Below are positions 44,511 to 54,979 of a stretch of 64,000 nt of DNA, piece after piece. Under the pieces are notes generated by a model. That model saw only the letters and a list, made by a program, of their open reading frames with translations, made no database searches and had not been told where the DNA came from. The position numbers and the translations under genes were made by a program. This DNA is from Ruania suaedae (GTDB lineage Bacteria > Actinomycetota > Actinomycetes > Actinomycetales > Beutenbergiaceae), in NCBI RefSeq assembly GCF_021049265.1, contig NZ_CP088018.1, forward strand, positions 1,240,001 through 1,304,000. The letters run 5' to 3'. Position 1 is the stretch's first letter, and every line of letters begins with the position of its first letter.

Positions 44511-45266
44511 ATGAGCACACAGCCGCGCGCCGTGGTGACCGGCGCCTCCACCGGGATCGGGGCCGCCACGGTGGCCGAGCTACAGGAGCGGGGCTACGCC
44601 GTCGTGGCGACGGCCCGCCGGGAGGAGCGGCTGCGGGCGCTCGCGGAGAAGACCGGATGCGAGTACGTGGTCGCCGATCTCACCGATGCCGACGACGTCG
44701 CCCGCCTGGCCGCGACCGTGGCCGAGGGCGGGCCCCTGACCGCCCTGGTGAACAACGCCGGGGGAGCGCGGGGTGCGGACCCGGTCGAGCACGGCGACGT
44801 GGCCGACTGGGAGGAGATGTACCGCATCAACGTGCTCTCCACGCTGCGGGTGACGCAGGCACTGCTGCCGTCTCTGCGGGCCGACGGCGGGGGAGACGTG
44901 CTCGTGCTGACCTCCACCGCGGCGCACGACACCTATCCCGGGGGCGGCGGCTACGTGGCCGCCAAGCACGCCGAGCGGATCATCGCCGACACCCTGCGGC
45001 TCGAGCTCAACGGGGAGCCGATCCGGGTGATCGAGATCGCGCCCGGCATGGTCAGGACCGAGGAGTTCTCCCTCAATCGCCTCGGGGACGCCGGTGCCGC
45101 CGACGCCGTCTACGACGGTGTGGAGAACCCGCTCACCGCCGAGGACATCGCCGACGCCATCGCCTGGACTCTCACCCGCCCCCGTCACGTCAACATCGAC
45201 TCGATGTCGATCCGCCCCGTGGCGCAGGCCTCGAACACGCAGGTCGCCCGGCACGCCGGGCTTTGA
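44511..45266 (+). CDS. short-chain dehydrogenase/reductase
   Basis: SDR of 251 residues. The cofactor motif is VTGASTGIGAATV, the NNAG motif ALVNNAGG, the catalytic Ser in LTSTAAHD and the Tyr-x3-Lys in GYVAAKHAE. The Arg-rich start of strand 2 (TARREERL) favours NADP(H). Substrate unknown. ATG 44511 begins MSTQPRAVV; an in-frame stretch further upstream lies over the previous gene and is not used. It converges on the GDPD gene with 4 bases between the stops. Confidence 0.92.
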   Translation: MSTQPRAVVTGASTGIGAATVAELQERGYAVVATARREERLRALAEKTGCEYVVADLTDADDVARLAATVAEGGPLTALVNNAGGARGADPVEHGDVADWEEMYRINVLSTLRVTQALLPSLRADGGGDVLVLTSTAAHDTYPGGGGYVAAKHAERIIADTLRLELNGEPIRVIEIAPGMVRTEEFSLNRLGDAGAADAVYDGVENPLTAEDIADAIAWTLTRPRHVNIDSMSIRPVAQASNTQVARHAGL

Positions 45267-45270
45267 GAGT

Positions 45271-46041
45271 TCAGCGAGCCAGCACCCGCAGCGCAGCCGC
45301 CGGATCGTCGGTGCACAGCGCGTCCGCCCCGAGGCCGGCGATCTCACGCATCCGCGCGGGGTCGTTCACCGTCCACACCCATGCCTCCAGCCCGCGGGAG
45401 CGGATCGCCTGCACGTCGCCGGCGGTGAGGTTCTTCTCCCACACCGACACCCCACCGGCTCCTGCGCCCAGGGCGAAGGTGACGGCCTCCTCCAGCGATC
45501 CGACCCTCTCCAGCATCTCGGTCACCGTGGTCTCCGCCTCCGGGTGGTGGGCCCGGACCTGGGCGAGCAGCGCGGCCTCGTTTCCCTCGTGCCCCAGGCT
45601 CAGTGGGTACGCCGCCAGCCCGGGCACCAGGTCCACCAGGCGCGCGAGTGCCCGCCAGTGCCCGCCCGAGGCGAACCAGCGCACCTGCGGGTGGTGCGAG
45701 GTCACGGTGGCCACGGCGTCGACCGCGGTCGGCTCCTTGATCTCGACGTTGATCACCGCTGCCTCGCCCACCAGGTCCAGCACTGCGGCCAGGGTGGGCA
45801 CGTGCTCCCCGCTGCCGGCATCCACCCGGGCGAGGTCGGCTGCGCTGCGCGCGCCCACCGGCCCGCTCGCCGAGGTGGTCCGATCGAGGGTGTCGTCGTG
45901 GATGACCACCGGCACGCCGTCCGCGCTCAGGTGCACGTCCAGTTCGATCCCCGCCACCCCCAGCTCGAGGGCTCGGGAGAACGCAGCGAGGGTGTTCTCC
46001 GGCTGCTCGGCGCTGGCACCCCGGTGGGCGTAGATCTTCAC
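45271..46041 (-). CDS. glycerophosphodiester phosphodiesterase
   Basis: GDPD-family TIM-barrel of 256 residues without signal peptide, likely cytoplasmic, hydrolysing glycerophosphodiesters. Catalytic His and metal ligands are seen in AHRGASAEQPENTLAAF, IELDVHLSADGVPVVIHDDTLDRTT and VINVEIKEP. The C-terminal VWTVNDPARMREIAGLGADALCTDDP is typical. GTG 46041 is the start. Confidence 0.93.
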   Translation of the reverse strand: MKIYAHRGASAEQPENTLAAFSRALELGVAGIELDVHLSADGVPVVIHDDTLDRTTSASGPVGARSAADLARVDAGSGEHVPTLAAVLDLVGEAAVINVEIKEPTAVDAVATVTSHHPQVRWFASGGHWRALARLVDLVPGLAAYPLSLGHEGNEAALLAQVRAHHPEAETTVTEMLERVGSLEEAVTFALGAGAGGVSVWEKNLTAGDVQAIRSRGLEAWVWTVNDPARMREIAGLGADALCTDDPAAALRVLAR

Positions 46042-46194
46042 GGCACGTCCTTCTCTCGTTGCGACCGGCGGGCCCCGGTCGCCCCCACGCTAGGGGCCGG
46101 CAGTGCCGGGAGGGTGAACGAGGGGGGAACCGCCGGCTCCCCGTCGAGTGAAGTCACGGTGCGGTACCGGCTCCCGGCACGCTAGCGTCATGCC

Positions 46195-46902
46195 ATGACG
46201 CTCGAGAACCGGCTGCGACTGTGGCCGCCGGCCGGGCTGCGGGTACGTGCCGCTGACCTGGAGCTGCGCTACCTCGACGACGAGTTGCTGCTCGACCTGG
46301 CCGCGTTGGCCTCGCGCGGCGTGCACCCGCCGGAGGCCATGCCGTTCATGGTGCCGTGGACTCGCGGAACCCCTGCGGAGGTGGCGCGCAGCGTGCTGCG
46401 CTACCAGTGGCAGGCACGGGCGTCGATGACGCCCGAGGCGTGGGGGTTGGAACTGGCGGTGCTGCACCGCGGTGCGCCCGTGGGCATCCAGGCGGTCGGT
46501 GGGAAGAATGTGCCGACCACACGCGTGGTCGGCACCGGATCCTGGCTGGGCCGCGAGCACCAGGGGCAGGGGATCGGCACCCGGATGCGCGCTCTCGTGC
46601 TGCACCTCGCCTTCGAGGGACTGGGCGCGCAGGTCGCACGCACCGAGGCGTGGGCGGACAACGCAGCCTCGAATGCGGTGTCCCGGCGCCTGGGGTACCG
46701 CGAGAACGGGTGCAGCCGCGAGGTCCGCGAGGGGGTCGCCGTCGAGCATCGCGCCTACCGGCTTGACCGGCAGGACTGGGAGGCGCACCGCGGCGCCCAC
46801 CCCGAGCTGCACCCGCGCGAGGTGGCCTACGAGGGCCTGGACGCCGTCCGGGAGTTCCTCCACCTCACCGCGCCAGGCGGAGGCCCGGCGGCGAGCACCT
46901 AG
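46195..46902 (+). CDS. GNAT-family N-acetyltransferase
   Basis: Acetyltransferase of 235 residues resembling RimJ/RimL-type enzymes. The acetyl-CoA motif is WLGREHQGQGIGTRMRALVL, followed by AWADNAASNAVSRRLGYRENG. Substrate unknown; a protein or small amine is possible. ATG 46195 lies just after TAGCGTC at 46183-46189, which suggests a very short leader, but no GlnR half-sites accompany it. Confidence 0.9.
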   Translation: MTLENRLRLWPPAGLRVRAADLELRYLDDELLLDLAALASRGVHPPEAMPFMVPWTRGTPAEVARSVLRYQWQARASMTPEAWGLELAVLHRGAPVGIQAVGGKNVPTTRVVGTGSWLGREHQGQGIGTRMRALVLHLAFEGLGAQVARTEAWADNAASNAVSRRLGYRENGCSREVREGVAVEHRAYRLDRQDWEAHRGAHPELHPREVAYEGLDAVREFLHLTAPGGGPAAST

Positions 46903-46911
46903 GCTGAGGGC

Positions 46912-48033
46912 ATGGATTCCGAAGAGCGCATGGCCGTCTTCCTCGACTACGAGAACCTCGCCCTGGGGGCGCGCGAGCACCTCGGCGGGATGGCGTTCGA
47001 CTTCGGCCCCATCGCCGACGCCCTCGCGATCCGTGGCCGCGTCGTGGTGCGCCGCGCCTACGCCGACTGGTCCTACTTCGACGAGGACCGGCGTTCGCTC
47101 ACCCGCCACCAGGTGGAACTGATCGAGATGCCGCAGCGGATGGGCGCCTCGCGGAAGAACGCCGCCGACATCAAGATGGTGGTCGATGCCATCGAGATGG
47201 CCTTCGAACGCGACTACATCTCCACCTTCGTGATGTGCACCGGGGACAGCGACTTCTCGCCGCTGGTGCACAAGCTGAGGGAGCTGAACAAGCGCGTCAT
47301 CGGCGTCGGGGTGGAGCAGTCCACCTCCCGCCTGCTCCCCGCGGCGTGCGACGAGTTCCTGTTCTACGACCGGCTCGAGGGCGTCGAGGTTCCGGAGGAG
47401 CCGACCGAGCGCCGCGGCCGTGGGCGGCGTACCGCCGCCAAGGACGCCGGGCCCGGGCCCACTACTCCGCAGGTGCCGGCCACGCCGCCGGTGGCTGCCG
47501 CGGCTGAGCCGTCCGTGAGCACGCCGGCCGGGGCCGCCGGCGAGGACGAGCCCGCCCCGCCCGACGACGGCGCCTCGCTCGAGGTGCTCGTGGCCCAGAC
47601 CCTGGCGGGCCTGCAGTCCTCCACGGGCGGAAGCGTGACCGCCTCGGTGCTCAAGCGCACCCTGCTGCGTAAGGACCCGACGTTCAGCGAGTCCGATCAC
47701 GGCTTCCGCACCTTCGGTGACGTGTTGCGCCACCTGGCCGAGCGCGGCGCCGTCGAGCTGGCCAGCGGCCCGGCGGCCGGTGACCCCGAGGTGTCGGTAC
47801 CCGCGCACGGCGAGCGGGAGGACGCGTTCGCGCTGCTGCGCACCGTCGTCGCCGAGTCCGACGGGCCGGTGGCACTGTCCAGCCTCAAGAACCGCCTGCG
47901 CAAGCGCCGGCCCGACTTCAGCGAGAAGGCCCTCGGCTACCGCAACTTCCTGCAGTTCTGCAAGGACGCCTCCGCCGGAGCGGTCGACCTGCGCTGGGAC
48001 GAGGACGCCGAAGATTATCTGCTCGGCACCTGA
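46912..48033 (+). CDS. NYN-domain protein with two OST-HTH/LOTUS-like domains
   Basis: 373 residues. The N-terminal 150 form a PIN-like NYN domain with acidic residues in VFLDYENLALG, ADIKMVVDAIE and MCTGDSDFSPLV, suggesting RNase activity. A low-complexity Ala/Pro linker (about 165-215) leads to two winged LOTUS-like repeats: SVLKRTLLRKDPTFSESDHGF and LSSLKNRLRKRRPDFSEKALGY, each followed by a phenylalanine-rich helix. This combination points to RNA binding and cleavage. Target RNA is unknown. It starts 10 bases after the GNAT gene. Confidence 0.88.
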   Translation: MDSEERMAVFLDYENLALGAREHLGGMAFDFGPIADALAIRGRVVVRRAYADWSYFDEDRRSLTRHQVELIEMPQRMGASRKNAADIKMVVDAIEMAFERDYISTFVMCTGDSDFSPLVHKLRELNKRVIGVGVEQSTSRLLPAACDEFLFYDRLEGVEVPEEPTERRGRGRRTAAKDAGPGPTTPQVPATPPVAAAAEPSVSTPAGAAGEDEPAPPDDGASLEVLVAQTLAGLQSSTGGSVTASVLKRTLLRKDPTFSESDHGFRTFGDVLRHLAERGAVELASGPAAGDPEVSVPAHGEREDAFALLRTVVAESDGPVALSSLKNRLRKRRPDFSEKALGYRNFLQFCKDASAGAVDLRWDEDAEDYLLGT

Positions 48034-48097
48034 GGGCAGCACCACCAGGACACCTGAGGGCTACCGGACGTTCGCCCGGCGCGAGTACGGTCGCTCC

Positions 48098-48988
48098 ATG
48101 ATCCAGGACGTGCGCGAGTACATCGATCGGCTGCAGATCGCCGGCCACACCCTGGGTGAGGATCACGACGACGACCCGGTGCTGATCGACCCCGCCGGGC
48201 GAGCCGTGGACACCTGGCGCGAGAACTACCCCTACACCGAACGCCTGGACCGCTCCGATTACGACCAGACCAAGTACCGGCTGCAGGTGGAGCTGCTGAA
48301 GTTCCAGCGCTGGAACTCCGACACCGGTGGCCGGCACGTGATCCTGTTCGAAGGTCGCGACGCGGCCGGTAAGGGCGGCACGATCAAGCGGTTCATGGAG
48401 CACCTCAACCCGCGCTACGCCCGCACCGTGGCACTGTCGAAGCCCTCCGACCGCGAGGCCGGCCAGTGGTACTTCCAGCGCTACCTCCAGCACCTGCCGA
48501 CGGCCGGTGAACTCGTGCTCTTCGACCGGTCCTGGTACAACCGCGCCGGGGTGGAGCGGGTGATGGGTTTCTGCTCGGACGAGCGGTACGAGGAGTTCTT
48601 CGCGCAGGCGCCGCTGGTGGAGAAGATGCTGGTGGAGTCGGGCATCTCGGTGACCAAGTACTGGTTCTCGGTGACCCAGGCCGAGCAACGCACGCGCTTC
48701 ATCATCCGTCAGGTGGACCCGGTGCGGCAGTGGAAGCTCTCCCCGATCGACCTGGAGTCCCTGGACAAGTGGGACGCCTACACCGAGGCCAAGGAAGCGA
48801 TGTTCCTGCGCACCGACACCGACTGGGCGCCGTGGACGACCATCAAGAGCAACGACAAGAAGCGTGCCCGGATCAACGCGATGCGCCACTTCCTGGCGCA
48901 GTTCGACTACGAGGGCAAGGATCACGAGGTGGTCAGCGGCCCCGATCCGGCGATCGTCAAGCGCGGTATCGACGCCGTCGGGGACTGA
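48098..48988 (+). CDS. ppk2: polyphosphate kinase 2
   Basis: PPK2 family, 296 residues, using polyphosphate to phosphorylate nucleotides (or the reverse). Walker A reads FEGRDAAGKGGTIKRF; Walker B is VLFDRSWYNRAGVERVMGF. The lid segment is RFIIRQVDPVRQWKLSP, and WTTIKSNDKKRARINAMR the C-terminal signature. The single-domain length fits a PPK2 class I-type enzyme. ATG 48098 gives IQDVREYIDRLQ. It may help NTP supply; no polyphosphate synthase gene is nearby. Confidence 0.93.
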   Translation: MIQDVREYIDRLQIAGHTLGEDHDDDPVLIDPAGRAVDTWRENYPYTERLDRSDYDQTKYRLQVELLKFQRWNSDTGGRHVILFEGRDAAGKGGTIKRFMEHLNPRYARTVALSKPSDREAGQWYFQRYLQHLPTAGELVLFDRSWYNRAGVERVMGFCSDERYEEFFAQAPLVEKMLVESGISVTKYWFSVTQAEQRTRFIIRQVDPVRQWKLSPIDLESLDKWDAYTEAKEAMFLRTDTDWAPWTTIKSNDKKRARINAMRHFLAQFDYEGKDHEVVSGPDPAIVKRGIDAVGD

Positions 48989-49024
48989 TCCCGGCCAACC
49001 GGCCCGGGGCTCGCCACCTCGGTT

Positions 49025-49247
49025 AGGATGGTGGGTACAGGCATCGATCCGGCCATCACCGGTGAGCCTCCGGAAGAATGGCTCCGCCCCGTGCAGAGCT
49101 CAGTAGAACCGGACGGGAAGGCCCGTTACAGCCGTCAACGGAGTGGTCGCGCCCCTGGGCGAGGCAACCGAGGTGGTACCGCGGGTCGCGCCCGTTCGGG
49201 TGCGGATCGTCCTCGACATCGAACGACTGAGTCGAAGGACAGCGCCG
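49025..49247 (+). promoter_or_regulatory. T-box riboswitch controlling ileS translation
   Basis: The leader has an ultrashort stem I with specifier codon ATC (Ile) at 49055-49057 in CCGGCCATCACCGG. It then has AGTAGAACCGG (49103-49113), which fits a T-box internal region, and the T-box motif TGGTACCGCGG (49174-49184). A hairpin of GTCCTCGAC (49209-49217) with GTCGAAGGAC (49231-49240, one bulged A) would hide the AAGGA ribosome site. This matches the actinobacterial translational type known from ileS of Mycobacterium and Nocardia. Confidence 0.93.
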
Positions 49248-52200
49248 ATGACCACCGATCGCACCGAGCCCACCGGCCGCGACCTGCACTTCCCGCGCCA
49301 CACCCAGGCCGACGGCGTGCAGCCCTCCCCGCGCTTCCCGGACCTCGAGGCCGAGGTCCTCGCTTTCTGGAAGAGCGACGACACCTTCCGCGCCTCGATC
49401 GAGAACCGGCCCCCGGGCGAGCACGGGGGGAATGAGTTCGTCTTCTACGACGGGCCCCCGTTCGCCAACGGGCTGCCGCACTACGGCCACCTGCTCACCG
49501 GGTACGTCAAGGACGTCGTGCCCCGGTTCCAGACCATGCTCGGCAAGCGGGTCGAGCGCCGCTTCGGCTGGGACACGCACGGCCTGCCCGCCGAGCTGGA
49601 GGCCGAGCGGATCCTCGGCATCACCGACAAGACCCAGATCGAGGAGATGGGGCTCGAGGCGTTCAACAAGGAATGCCGGGAGTCGGTGCTGCGCTACACC
49701 GCCGAGTGGGAGGAGTACGTCACCCGGCAGGCCCGGTGGGTGGACTTCGAGAACGACTACAAGACGCTCGACCTGACCTATATGGAGTCGGTGATCTGGG
49801 CGTTCAAGCAGCTCTACGACAAGGGCCTGGCGTACGAGGGCTACCGGGTGCTGCCGTACTGCTGGCGGGACGAGACCCCGCTGTCCAACCACGAGCTGCG
49901 GATGGACGACGACACCTACCGCATGCGTCAGGACCCCGCCATCACGGTCGGTTTCCGGCTGGATGTGATCGGCCCGGACGTCCCCGCCGAGGCCGCCGAG
50001 GCGCTGACCGGCGCCCACCTGCTCATCTGGACCACCACCCCGTGGACGGTGCCCTCGAACCTGGCCACCGCCGTCAACCCCGAGGTGACCTACGCCGTCG
50101 TGGCCGGCAGTGACGGCGGGCGCTACGTGCTCGCCGAGGCCCGCGTGGAGGCCTACGCCCGCGAACTGGGGACCGAGCCCGAGGTACTGGCCACGCTCAC
50201 CGGCGCCCAGCTGGCCGGCAGCCGCTACAGCCCGCCGTTCGGCTACTTCGCCGGACGCCAGAACGCCCACCAGGTGTTGCTGGCCGACTACGTCACCACC
50301 GACGACGGCACCGGCATCGTGCACATCGCTCCCGCCTACGGTGAGGAGGACAAGGTCGTCACCGACGCCGCCGGGATCGAGCCCGCGACCCCGGTGGACG
50401 CCGCCGGGAAGTTCGACTCGAGCGTGCCCGACTACGCCGGGGTGAACGTCTTCGACGCCAACGCCCCCATCATCAAGGACCTCAAAGCCGGCACCGGTGC
50501 GGCGCAGGGGCAGGGAGCGGTGCTGCTGCGGCACGAGACCTACGACCACTCCTACCCCCACTGCTGGCGGTGCAAGAACCCGCTCATCTACCGCGCGGTC
50601 TCCTCCTGGTTCGTCAAGGTCACCGAGTTCCGGGACCGGATGGTCGAGCTCAACGATGAGATCGCCTGGGTGCCCGAGCACATCAAGGACGGCCAGTTCG
50701 GCAAGTGGCTGGCCAACGCGCGCGACTGGTCGATCTCCCGCAACCGGTACTGGGGCACGCCCATCCCGGTGTGGATCAGCGACGACCCCGCCTACCCCCG
50801 CATCGACGTCTACGGCTCCCTGGCCGAGCTGGAGGCCGACTTCGGTGTGCAGGTCAGCGATCTGCACCGCCCGTTCATCGACGAGCTCACCCGGGCCAAT
50901 CCGGACGATCCCACCGGGCAGTCGACCATGCGCCGCATCCCGGACGTCTTCGACGTGTGGTTCGACTCCGGCTCGATGCCGTTCGCCCAGGTGCACTATC
51001 CCTTCGAGAACGCCGACTGGTTCGAGAACCACTACCCGGGTGACTTCATCGTGGAATACATCGGGCAGACCCGCGGCTGGTTCTACACCCTGCACGTGCT
51101 CGCCACCGCGCTGTTCGACCGGCCGGCGTTCCGCACCTGCGTCTCGCACGGCATCATCCTCGGCGACGACGGCCGCAAGGCCAGCAAGTCGCTGCGCAAC
51201 TTTCCCGACCCGATGGAGATGTTCCACTCCTACGGCTCGGACGCGGTGCGGCTGTCGCTGATGGGCTCACCGGTGCTGCGCGGCGGCAACCTGGTGGTGG
51301 CCGAGGAGTCCATCCGCGATCAGGTCCGTCAGGTGCTGCTGCCGCTGTGGAACACCTGGTACTTCTTCGGCCTGTACGCCAACACCTGCGACGACGGCGC
51401 CGGCATCGACGTGCGCGCTCCACGCCCGGCCGAGCTCGCCGAGCTGGAGGACATGGACCGGTACGTGCTCGCGCGGACCCGGTCGCTCGTCGAGGCCGTG
51501 CGAACCTCGATGGAGACCTATGAGATCGCCGAGGCGGTCGCCCGGGTGCGCGAGCACCTGGACCTGCTGACCAACTGGTACGTGCGCACCTCCCGGCAGC
51601 GGTTCTGGGACGAGGACGAGGCCGCCTACCAGACGCTGTACACGGCCCTGGAGGTGCTGCTGCGGGTGATGGCCCCGCTCGCGCCGATGGTCGCCGAGGA
51701 GGTCTGGCGCGGCCTGACCGGCGGACGCAGCGTGCACCTGACCGACTGGCCGGTGCCCGGCAACCCCGACGACCCGACCGCGGCCGCGCTGCTGGCGGAC
51801 GAGGAGCTGGTGACGGCGATGGACGCCGTCCGAGACGTCGTCTCGGTCACGCACGGGCTGCGCAAGGCGAACCAGCTGCGGGTCCGCCAGCCATTGCGCA
51901 GCGTCAAGGTGGTGGTGGACCGGCCGGACGCACTGACCCCGTTCACCGACCTCGTCGCCGATGAGGTGAACGTCAAGAGCGTCGAGATCCGTGATCTTGC
52001 CGATGGGGCCGCGCGGGAGTACGGCGTGTACACGAAGCTGACCGTGAATGCCCGGGCGGCGGGGCCCCGGCTGGGCAAGGACGTGCAGCGCGCGATCGCC
52101 GGCGCTCGCAGCGGCGCCTGGGAGACCGGCGCCGAGGGCCAGGTGGTCGTGGACGGGATCGCCCTGCAGGAGGGCGAGTTCACCCTCACCACCGAGATCG

Positions 52201-52535
52201 AGGACCGGTTCGGTGACTCGATCGCGGCCGGGGTGCTCCCCGGTGGCGGGTTCGTCGTGCTCGACCTGGAGCTGGACGACGAGCTCATCGGCGACGGCTA
52301 CGCCCGGGACGTGATCCGGCAGGTGCAGGACGCGCGCAAGGCGGCCGACCTGCACGTCTCGGACCGGATCACCCTCGCACTGGCCGTCCCGCGGCAGTGG
52401 GCGCAGGCGGTCATCGACCGCAAGGACCTCATCGCGGCGGAGACGCTCGCGGTGAGCGTGCGCGTCGACGTGATGCCGGTGGTGGGCGATGAGGAACCGC
52501 CGGCCGGTATCGACCTGGCTAAGGTGCCCTCATGA
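49248..52535 (+). CDS. ileS: isoleucyl-tRNA synthetase, eukaryal-like type
   Basis: Class I synthetase of 1095 residues charging tRNA-Ile. The HIGH motif is HYGH in [12 protein letters not shown] and the second signature is KASKS ([17 protein letters not shown]) rather than KMSKS. The CP1 editing domain contains [12 protein letters not shown] and [15 protein letters not shown]. The sequence around [14 protein letters not shown] and VLRGGNLVV places it in the type found in mycobacteria, often mupirocin-tolerant. ATG 49248 follows AAGGA at 49235-49239. The gene is under a T-box and its stop overlaps folC (ATGA 52532-52535). Confidence 0.95.
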   Translation: MTTDRTEPTGRDLHFPRHTQADGVQPSPRFPDLEAEVLAFWKSDDTFRASIENRPPGEHGGNEFVFYDGPPFANGLPHYGHLLTGYVKDVVPRFQTMLGKRVERRFGWDTHGLPAELEAERILGITDKTQIEEMGLEAFNKECRESVLRYTAEWEEYVTRQARWVDFENDYKTLDLTYMESVIWAFKQLYDKGLAYEGYRVLPYCWRDETPLSNHELRMDDDTYRMRQDPAITVGFRLDVIGPDVPAEAAEALTGAHLLIWTTTPWTVPSNLATAVNPEVTYAVVAGSDGGRYVLAEARVEAYARELGTEPEVLATLTGAQLAGSRYSPPFGYFAGRQNAHQVLLADYVTTDDGTGIVHIAPAYGEEDKVVTDAAGIEPATPVDAAGKFDSSVPDYAGVNVFDANAPIIKDLKAGTGAAQGQGAVLLRHETYDHSYPHCWRCKNPLIYRAVSSWFVKVTEFRDRMVELNDEIAWVPEHIKDGQFGKWLANARDWSISRNRYWGTPIPVWISDDPAYPRIDVYGSLAELEADFGVQVSDLHRPFIDELTRANPDDPTGQSTMRRIPDVFDVWFDSGSMPFAQVHYPFENADWFENHYPGDFIVEYIGQTRGWFYTLHVLATALFDRPAFRTCVSHGIILGDDGRKASKSLRNFPDPMEMFHSYGSDAVRLSLMGSPVLRGGNLVVAEESIRDQVRQVLLPLWNTWYFFGLYANTCDDGAGIDVRAPRPAELAELEDMDRYVLARTRSLVEAVRTSMETYEIAEAVARVREHLDLLTNWYVRTSRQRFWDEDEAAYQTLYTALEVLLRVMAPLAPMVAEEVWRGLTGGRSVHLTDWPVPGNPDDPTAAALLADEELVTAMDAVRDVVSVTHGLRKANQLRVRQPLRSVKVVVDRPDALTPFTDLVADEVNVKSVEIRDLADGAAREYGVYTKLTVNARAAGPRLGKDVQRAIAGARSGAWETGAEGQVVVDGIALQEGEFTLTTEIEDRFGDSIAAGVLPGGGFVVLDLELDDELIGDGYARDVIRQVQDARKAADLHVSDRITLALAVPRQWAQAVIDRKDLIAAETLAVSVRVDVMPVVGDEEPPAGIDLAKVPS

Positions 52536-53953
52536 GCGGCGAGGTGGAGGAGCAGGCGCAGCAGATCTACGCCGAGATCCTCTCCCGCGCGCCCGAGCAC
52601 CACATCTCCCCGACGCTCGACCGGGTGGCCGAGCTCGTCGATCTGCTCGGCCACCCCCAGCGCGCCTACCGCGCGATCCACCTGACCGGCACCAACGGCA
52701 AGACCTCCACCGCGCGGATGGTCGAGCGGTTGCTGCGGGAGATGGGGCTGCGCACCGGCCGGTTCACCTCCCCGCATCTGCACACCGTGCGGGAGCGGAT
52801 CGCGATCGACGGCGAGCCGATCTCGGCGACTGCCTTCGTGGACGTGTGGCGAGACATCGAGCCCTACGTCCGGATGGTCGACGCCTCGCTGGAGCAGCGG
52901 GGCCACCCGCGGCTGAACTTCTTCGAGGTGCTGGCCGCCTTCGCCTTCGCGGCCTTCGCGGACGCGCCGGTGGACGTGGCGATCGTCGAGGTGGGCCTGG
53001 GCGGGGAGTGGGACTCGACCAATGTGATCGACGGCGAGATCGCGGTGATGACCCCGATCGCCCGTGACCACGAGAAGTGGCTCGGCCACTCCCTCGAGGA
53101 GATCGCCCAGGTCAAGTCCGGCATCATCAAGCAGCTCGACCCGCCGGCTGTGGTGGTCACCGCGGAGCAGGATGAGGAGGTCGCGGCCGTCATCGCCCGG
53201 CGCGCGGTCGAGCGCGGGGCGCGCGTGGTGGCCCAGGGCTATGACGTGGAGGTCGCCGACCGTGCGGTCGCCGTCGGCGGGCAGCTGGTCAACCTGCGCG
53301 GGACCGGCGGGCTGTACACCGACATCTTCCTGCCGCTGCACGGAGCCCACCAGGCCCAGAACGCCCTGCTCGCGCTGACGGCGGTGGAGCAGTTCCTCGG
53401 CGGTGGCGCGCTGGGTGCGGAAGTCGTCGAGGCCGCCTTCGCGGACGCGACCTCGCCGGGCCGGCTGGAGCTGGTGCGCTCCAGCCCCGCCGTGCTGGTC
53501 GACGCCGCTCACAATCCGGCCGCGGCCGCGGTGCTGGTGCGAGCGCTGGAGGAGGCGTTCTCCTTCACCCGGCTCGTCGGCGTTCTCGGCGTCATGGCCG
53601 ACAAGGACGCCGAGGGCATCCTCTCGGTGCTCGAACCCGTGCTGGACGAGGTGGTGATCACCCAGTCGCGGTCCATGCGCTCGATGGACGTCGACGATCT
53701 CGCCGAGATCGCCCGCGACGTCTTCGACCCGGACCAGGTGCACGTCGAGGCGAGCCTGCCGAACGCGATCTCGCGCGCGGCCGACCTGGCCGAACAGGGC
53801 CAGCAGGACCAGATCGCCTCCGGCACCGGGGTGCTCGTGGCCGGCTCGGTCATCCTGGCGGCCGAGGCGCGGGCGGTCTTCGGCAAGGACAAGCCACCCC
53901 GACGGCCGGGTCAGGCTCGCGGCACCATCCCGGAGGCCGGCGCCTCCCAGTAG
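52532..53953 (+). CDS. folC: folylpolyglutamate/dihydrofolate synthase
   Basis: Mur-ligase-like ATP enzyme of 473 residues adding glutamate to (dihydro)pteroate or folate. P-loop: [14 protein letters not shown]. Signature segments: [42 protein letters not shown] and the C-terminal [21 protein letters not shown] 52532 overlaps the ileS stop by 4 bases, showing coupled translation. It is usually followed by the DUF4233 and ndk genes; here 9 kb of other genes intervenes. Confidence 0.95.
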   Translation: MSGEVEEQAQQIYAEILSRAPEHHISPTLDRVAELVDLLGHPQRAYRAIHLTGTNGKTSTARMVERLLREMGLRTGRFTSPHLHTVRERIAIDGEPISATAFVDVWRDIEPYVRMVDASLEQRGHPRLNFFEVLAAFAFAAFADAPVDVAIVEVGLGGEWDSTNVIDGEIAVMTPIARDHEKWLGHSLEEIAQVKSGIIKQLDPPAVVVTAEQDEEVAAVIARRAVERGARVVAQGYDVEVADRAVAVGGQLVNLRGTGGLYTDIFLPLHGAHQAQNALLALTAVEQFLGGGALGAEVVEAAFADATSPGRLELVRSSPAVLVDAAHNPAAAAVLVRALEEAFSFTRLVGVLGVMADKDAEGILSVLEPVLDEVVITQSRSMRSMDVDDLAEIARDVFDPDQVHVEASLPNAISRAADLAEQGQQDQIASGTGVLVAGSVILAAEARAVFGKDKPPRRPGQARGTIPEAGASQ

Positions 53954-53959
53954 GCTGGC

Positions 53960-54979
53960 GTGGTGAAGGCTCTCGTCACCGGTGGCGCCGGCTACCTCGG
54001 TTCGCTGACCGCGACGGCGCTGGAGGAGGCCGGGCACCAGGTCGTGGTGCTCGACTCCCTCGTCGGTGGCCGGCGCGAGTTCACCCACGGCCGGGCCTTC
54101 TATCGCGGGGACATCGCCGACCGCGACCTGCTGCGCCGGATCGTGACCGAGCACCCGGACGTGTCGGTGACCGTGCACATGGCGGCGCGGGCGAGCGTGC
54201 CCGACTCGGTGGCGGACCCGGTGACCTACTACCGGGAGAACGTCGCGAAGTCGCTCGAGCTGTTCGAGGGGCTCGTGGCGGCGGGCCGGCCGCAGGTGGT
54301 GTTCTCCTCCTCCGCTGCCGTCTACGGACCGTCCCCGACCTTCGAGGTCGATGAGTCCGCACCGGTCGAGCCCGCCTCGCCGTACGCCCGCACCAAGCTG
54401 ATGGTCGAGCAGATGATGACCGACATGGCAGGAGCCGGTCTGCTGCGCGGCCTGATCCTGCGCTATTTCAACCCGATCGGATCCGACCCGGGGCTGCGCA
54501 GCGGCATCTACGCCTCGGAACCCGCGCACGTGCTCGGCCAGCTGATCCGGACCGCACGTGGCGAGCAGCCTGAGTTCACCCTCACCGGGACCGACCTACC
54601 CACGCGCGATGGCACGGGTCTGCGCGACTACGTCCACGCCTGGGACCTCGCCCGTGCGCACGTGCGGGCGGTGGAGCGATTCGACGACGTCCTGGACGCC
54701 GTCGGTGAAGACACGGTGGTCCTGAACGTGGGGACCGGGGCGGGCGTGACGGTGCGCGAGCTGCACGCGGCCGTCGAACGCGTGACGGGCGGGCCCGTGC
54801 CGGTGCGCGAGGCCCCGGCACGCCCGGGGGACACGGTCGGTGCCTACGCGAACGTCGACCGCGCCCGCGCCCTGCTGGGGTGGCGATCCGAACTCACGCT
54901 CGACGAGGCGATCTCCTCGGCACTGGCCTGGGCCGAGCGCCGCGATGAGGTGCTCGGCCCCGCCGGCACGGGCCGATGA
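53960..54979 (+). CDS. galE: UDP-glucose 4-epimerase family protein
   Basis: Extended SDR of 339 residues interconverting UDP-hexoses. Rossmann motif: ALVTGGAGYLGSLTATAL. The catalytic Ser/Tyr is in FSSSAAVYGPS and YARTKLMVEQ. Sugar-binding NxxG-type residues are seen in LRYFNPIGSDP, RDGTGLRDYVHAWDLA and NVGTGAGVTVREL. GTG 53960 or 53963 starts the protein. It directly follows folC by 6 bases and its stop overlaps the start of a truncated gene. Gal-specific activity is likely but related nucleotide sugars are possible. Confidence 0.88.
   Translation: MVKALVTGGAGYLGSLTATALEEAGHQVVVLDSLVGGRREFTHGRAFYRGDIADRDLLRRIVTEHPDVSVTVHMAARASVPDSVADPVTYYRENVAKSLELFEGLVAAGRPQVVFSSSAAVYGPSPTFEVDESAPVEPASPYARTKLMVEQMMTDMAGAGLLRGLILRYFNPIGSDPGLRSGIYASEPAHVLGQLIRTARGEQPEFTLTGTDLPTRDGTGLRDYVHAWDLARAHVRAVERFDDVLDAVGEDTVVLNVGTGAGVTVRELHAAVERVTGGPVPVREAPARPGDTVGAYANVDRARALLGWRSELTLDEAISSALAWAERRDEVLGPAGTGR

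Noticed and set aside
46183-46189. TAGCGTC before the GNAT gene as a fourth GlnR-type promoter
   Set aside because: No GAAAC or GTNAC half-sites occur at the required spacing, so it is at most a plain -10 element.
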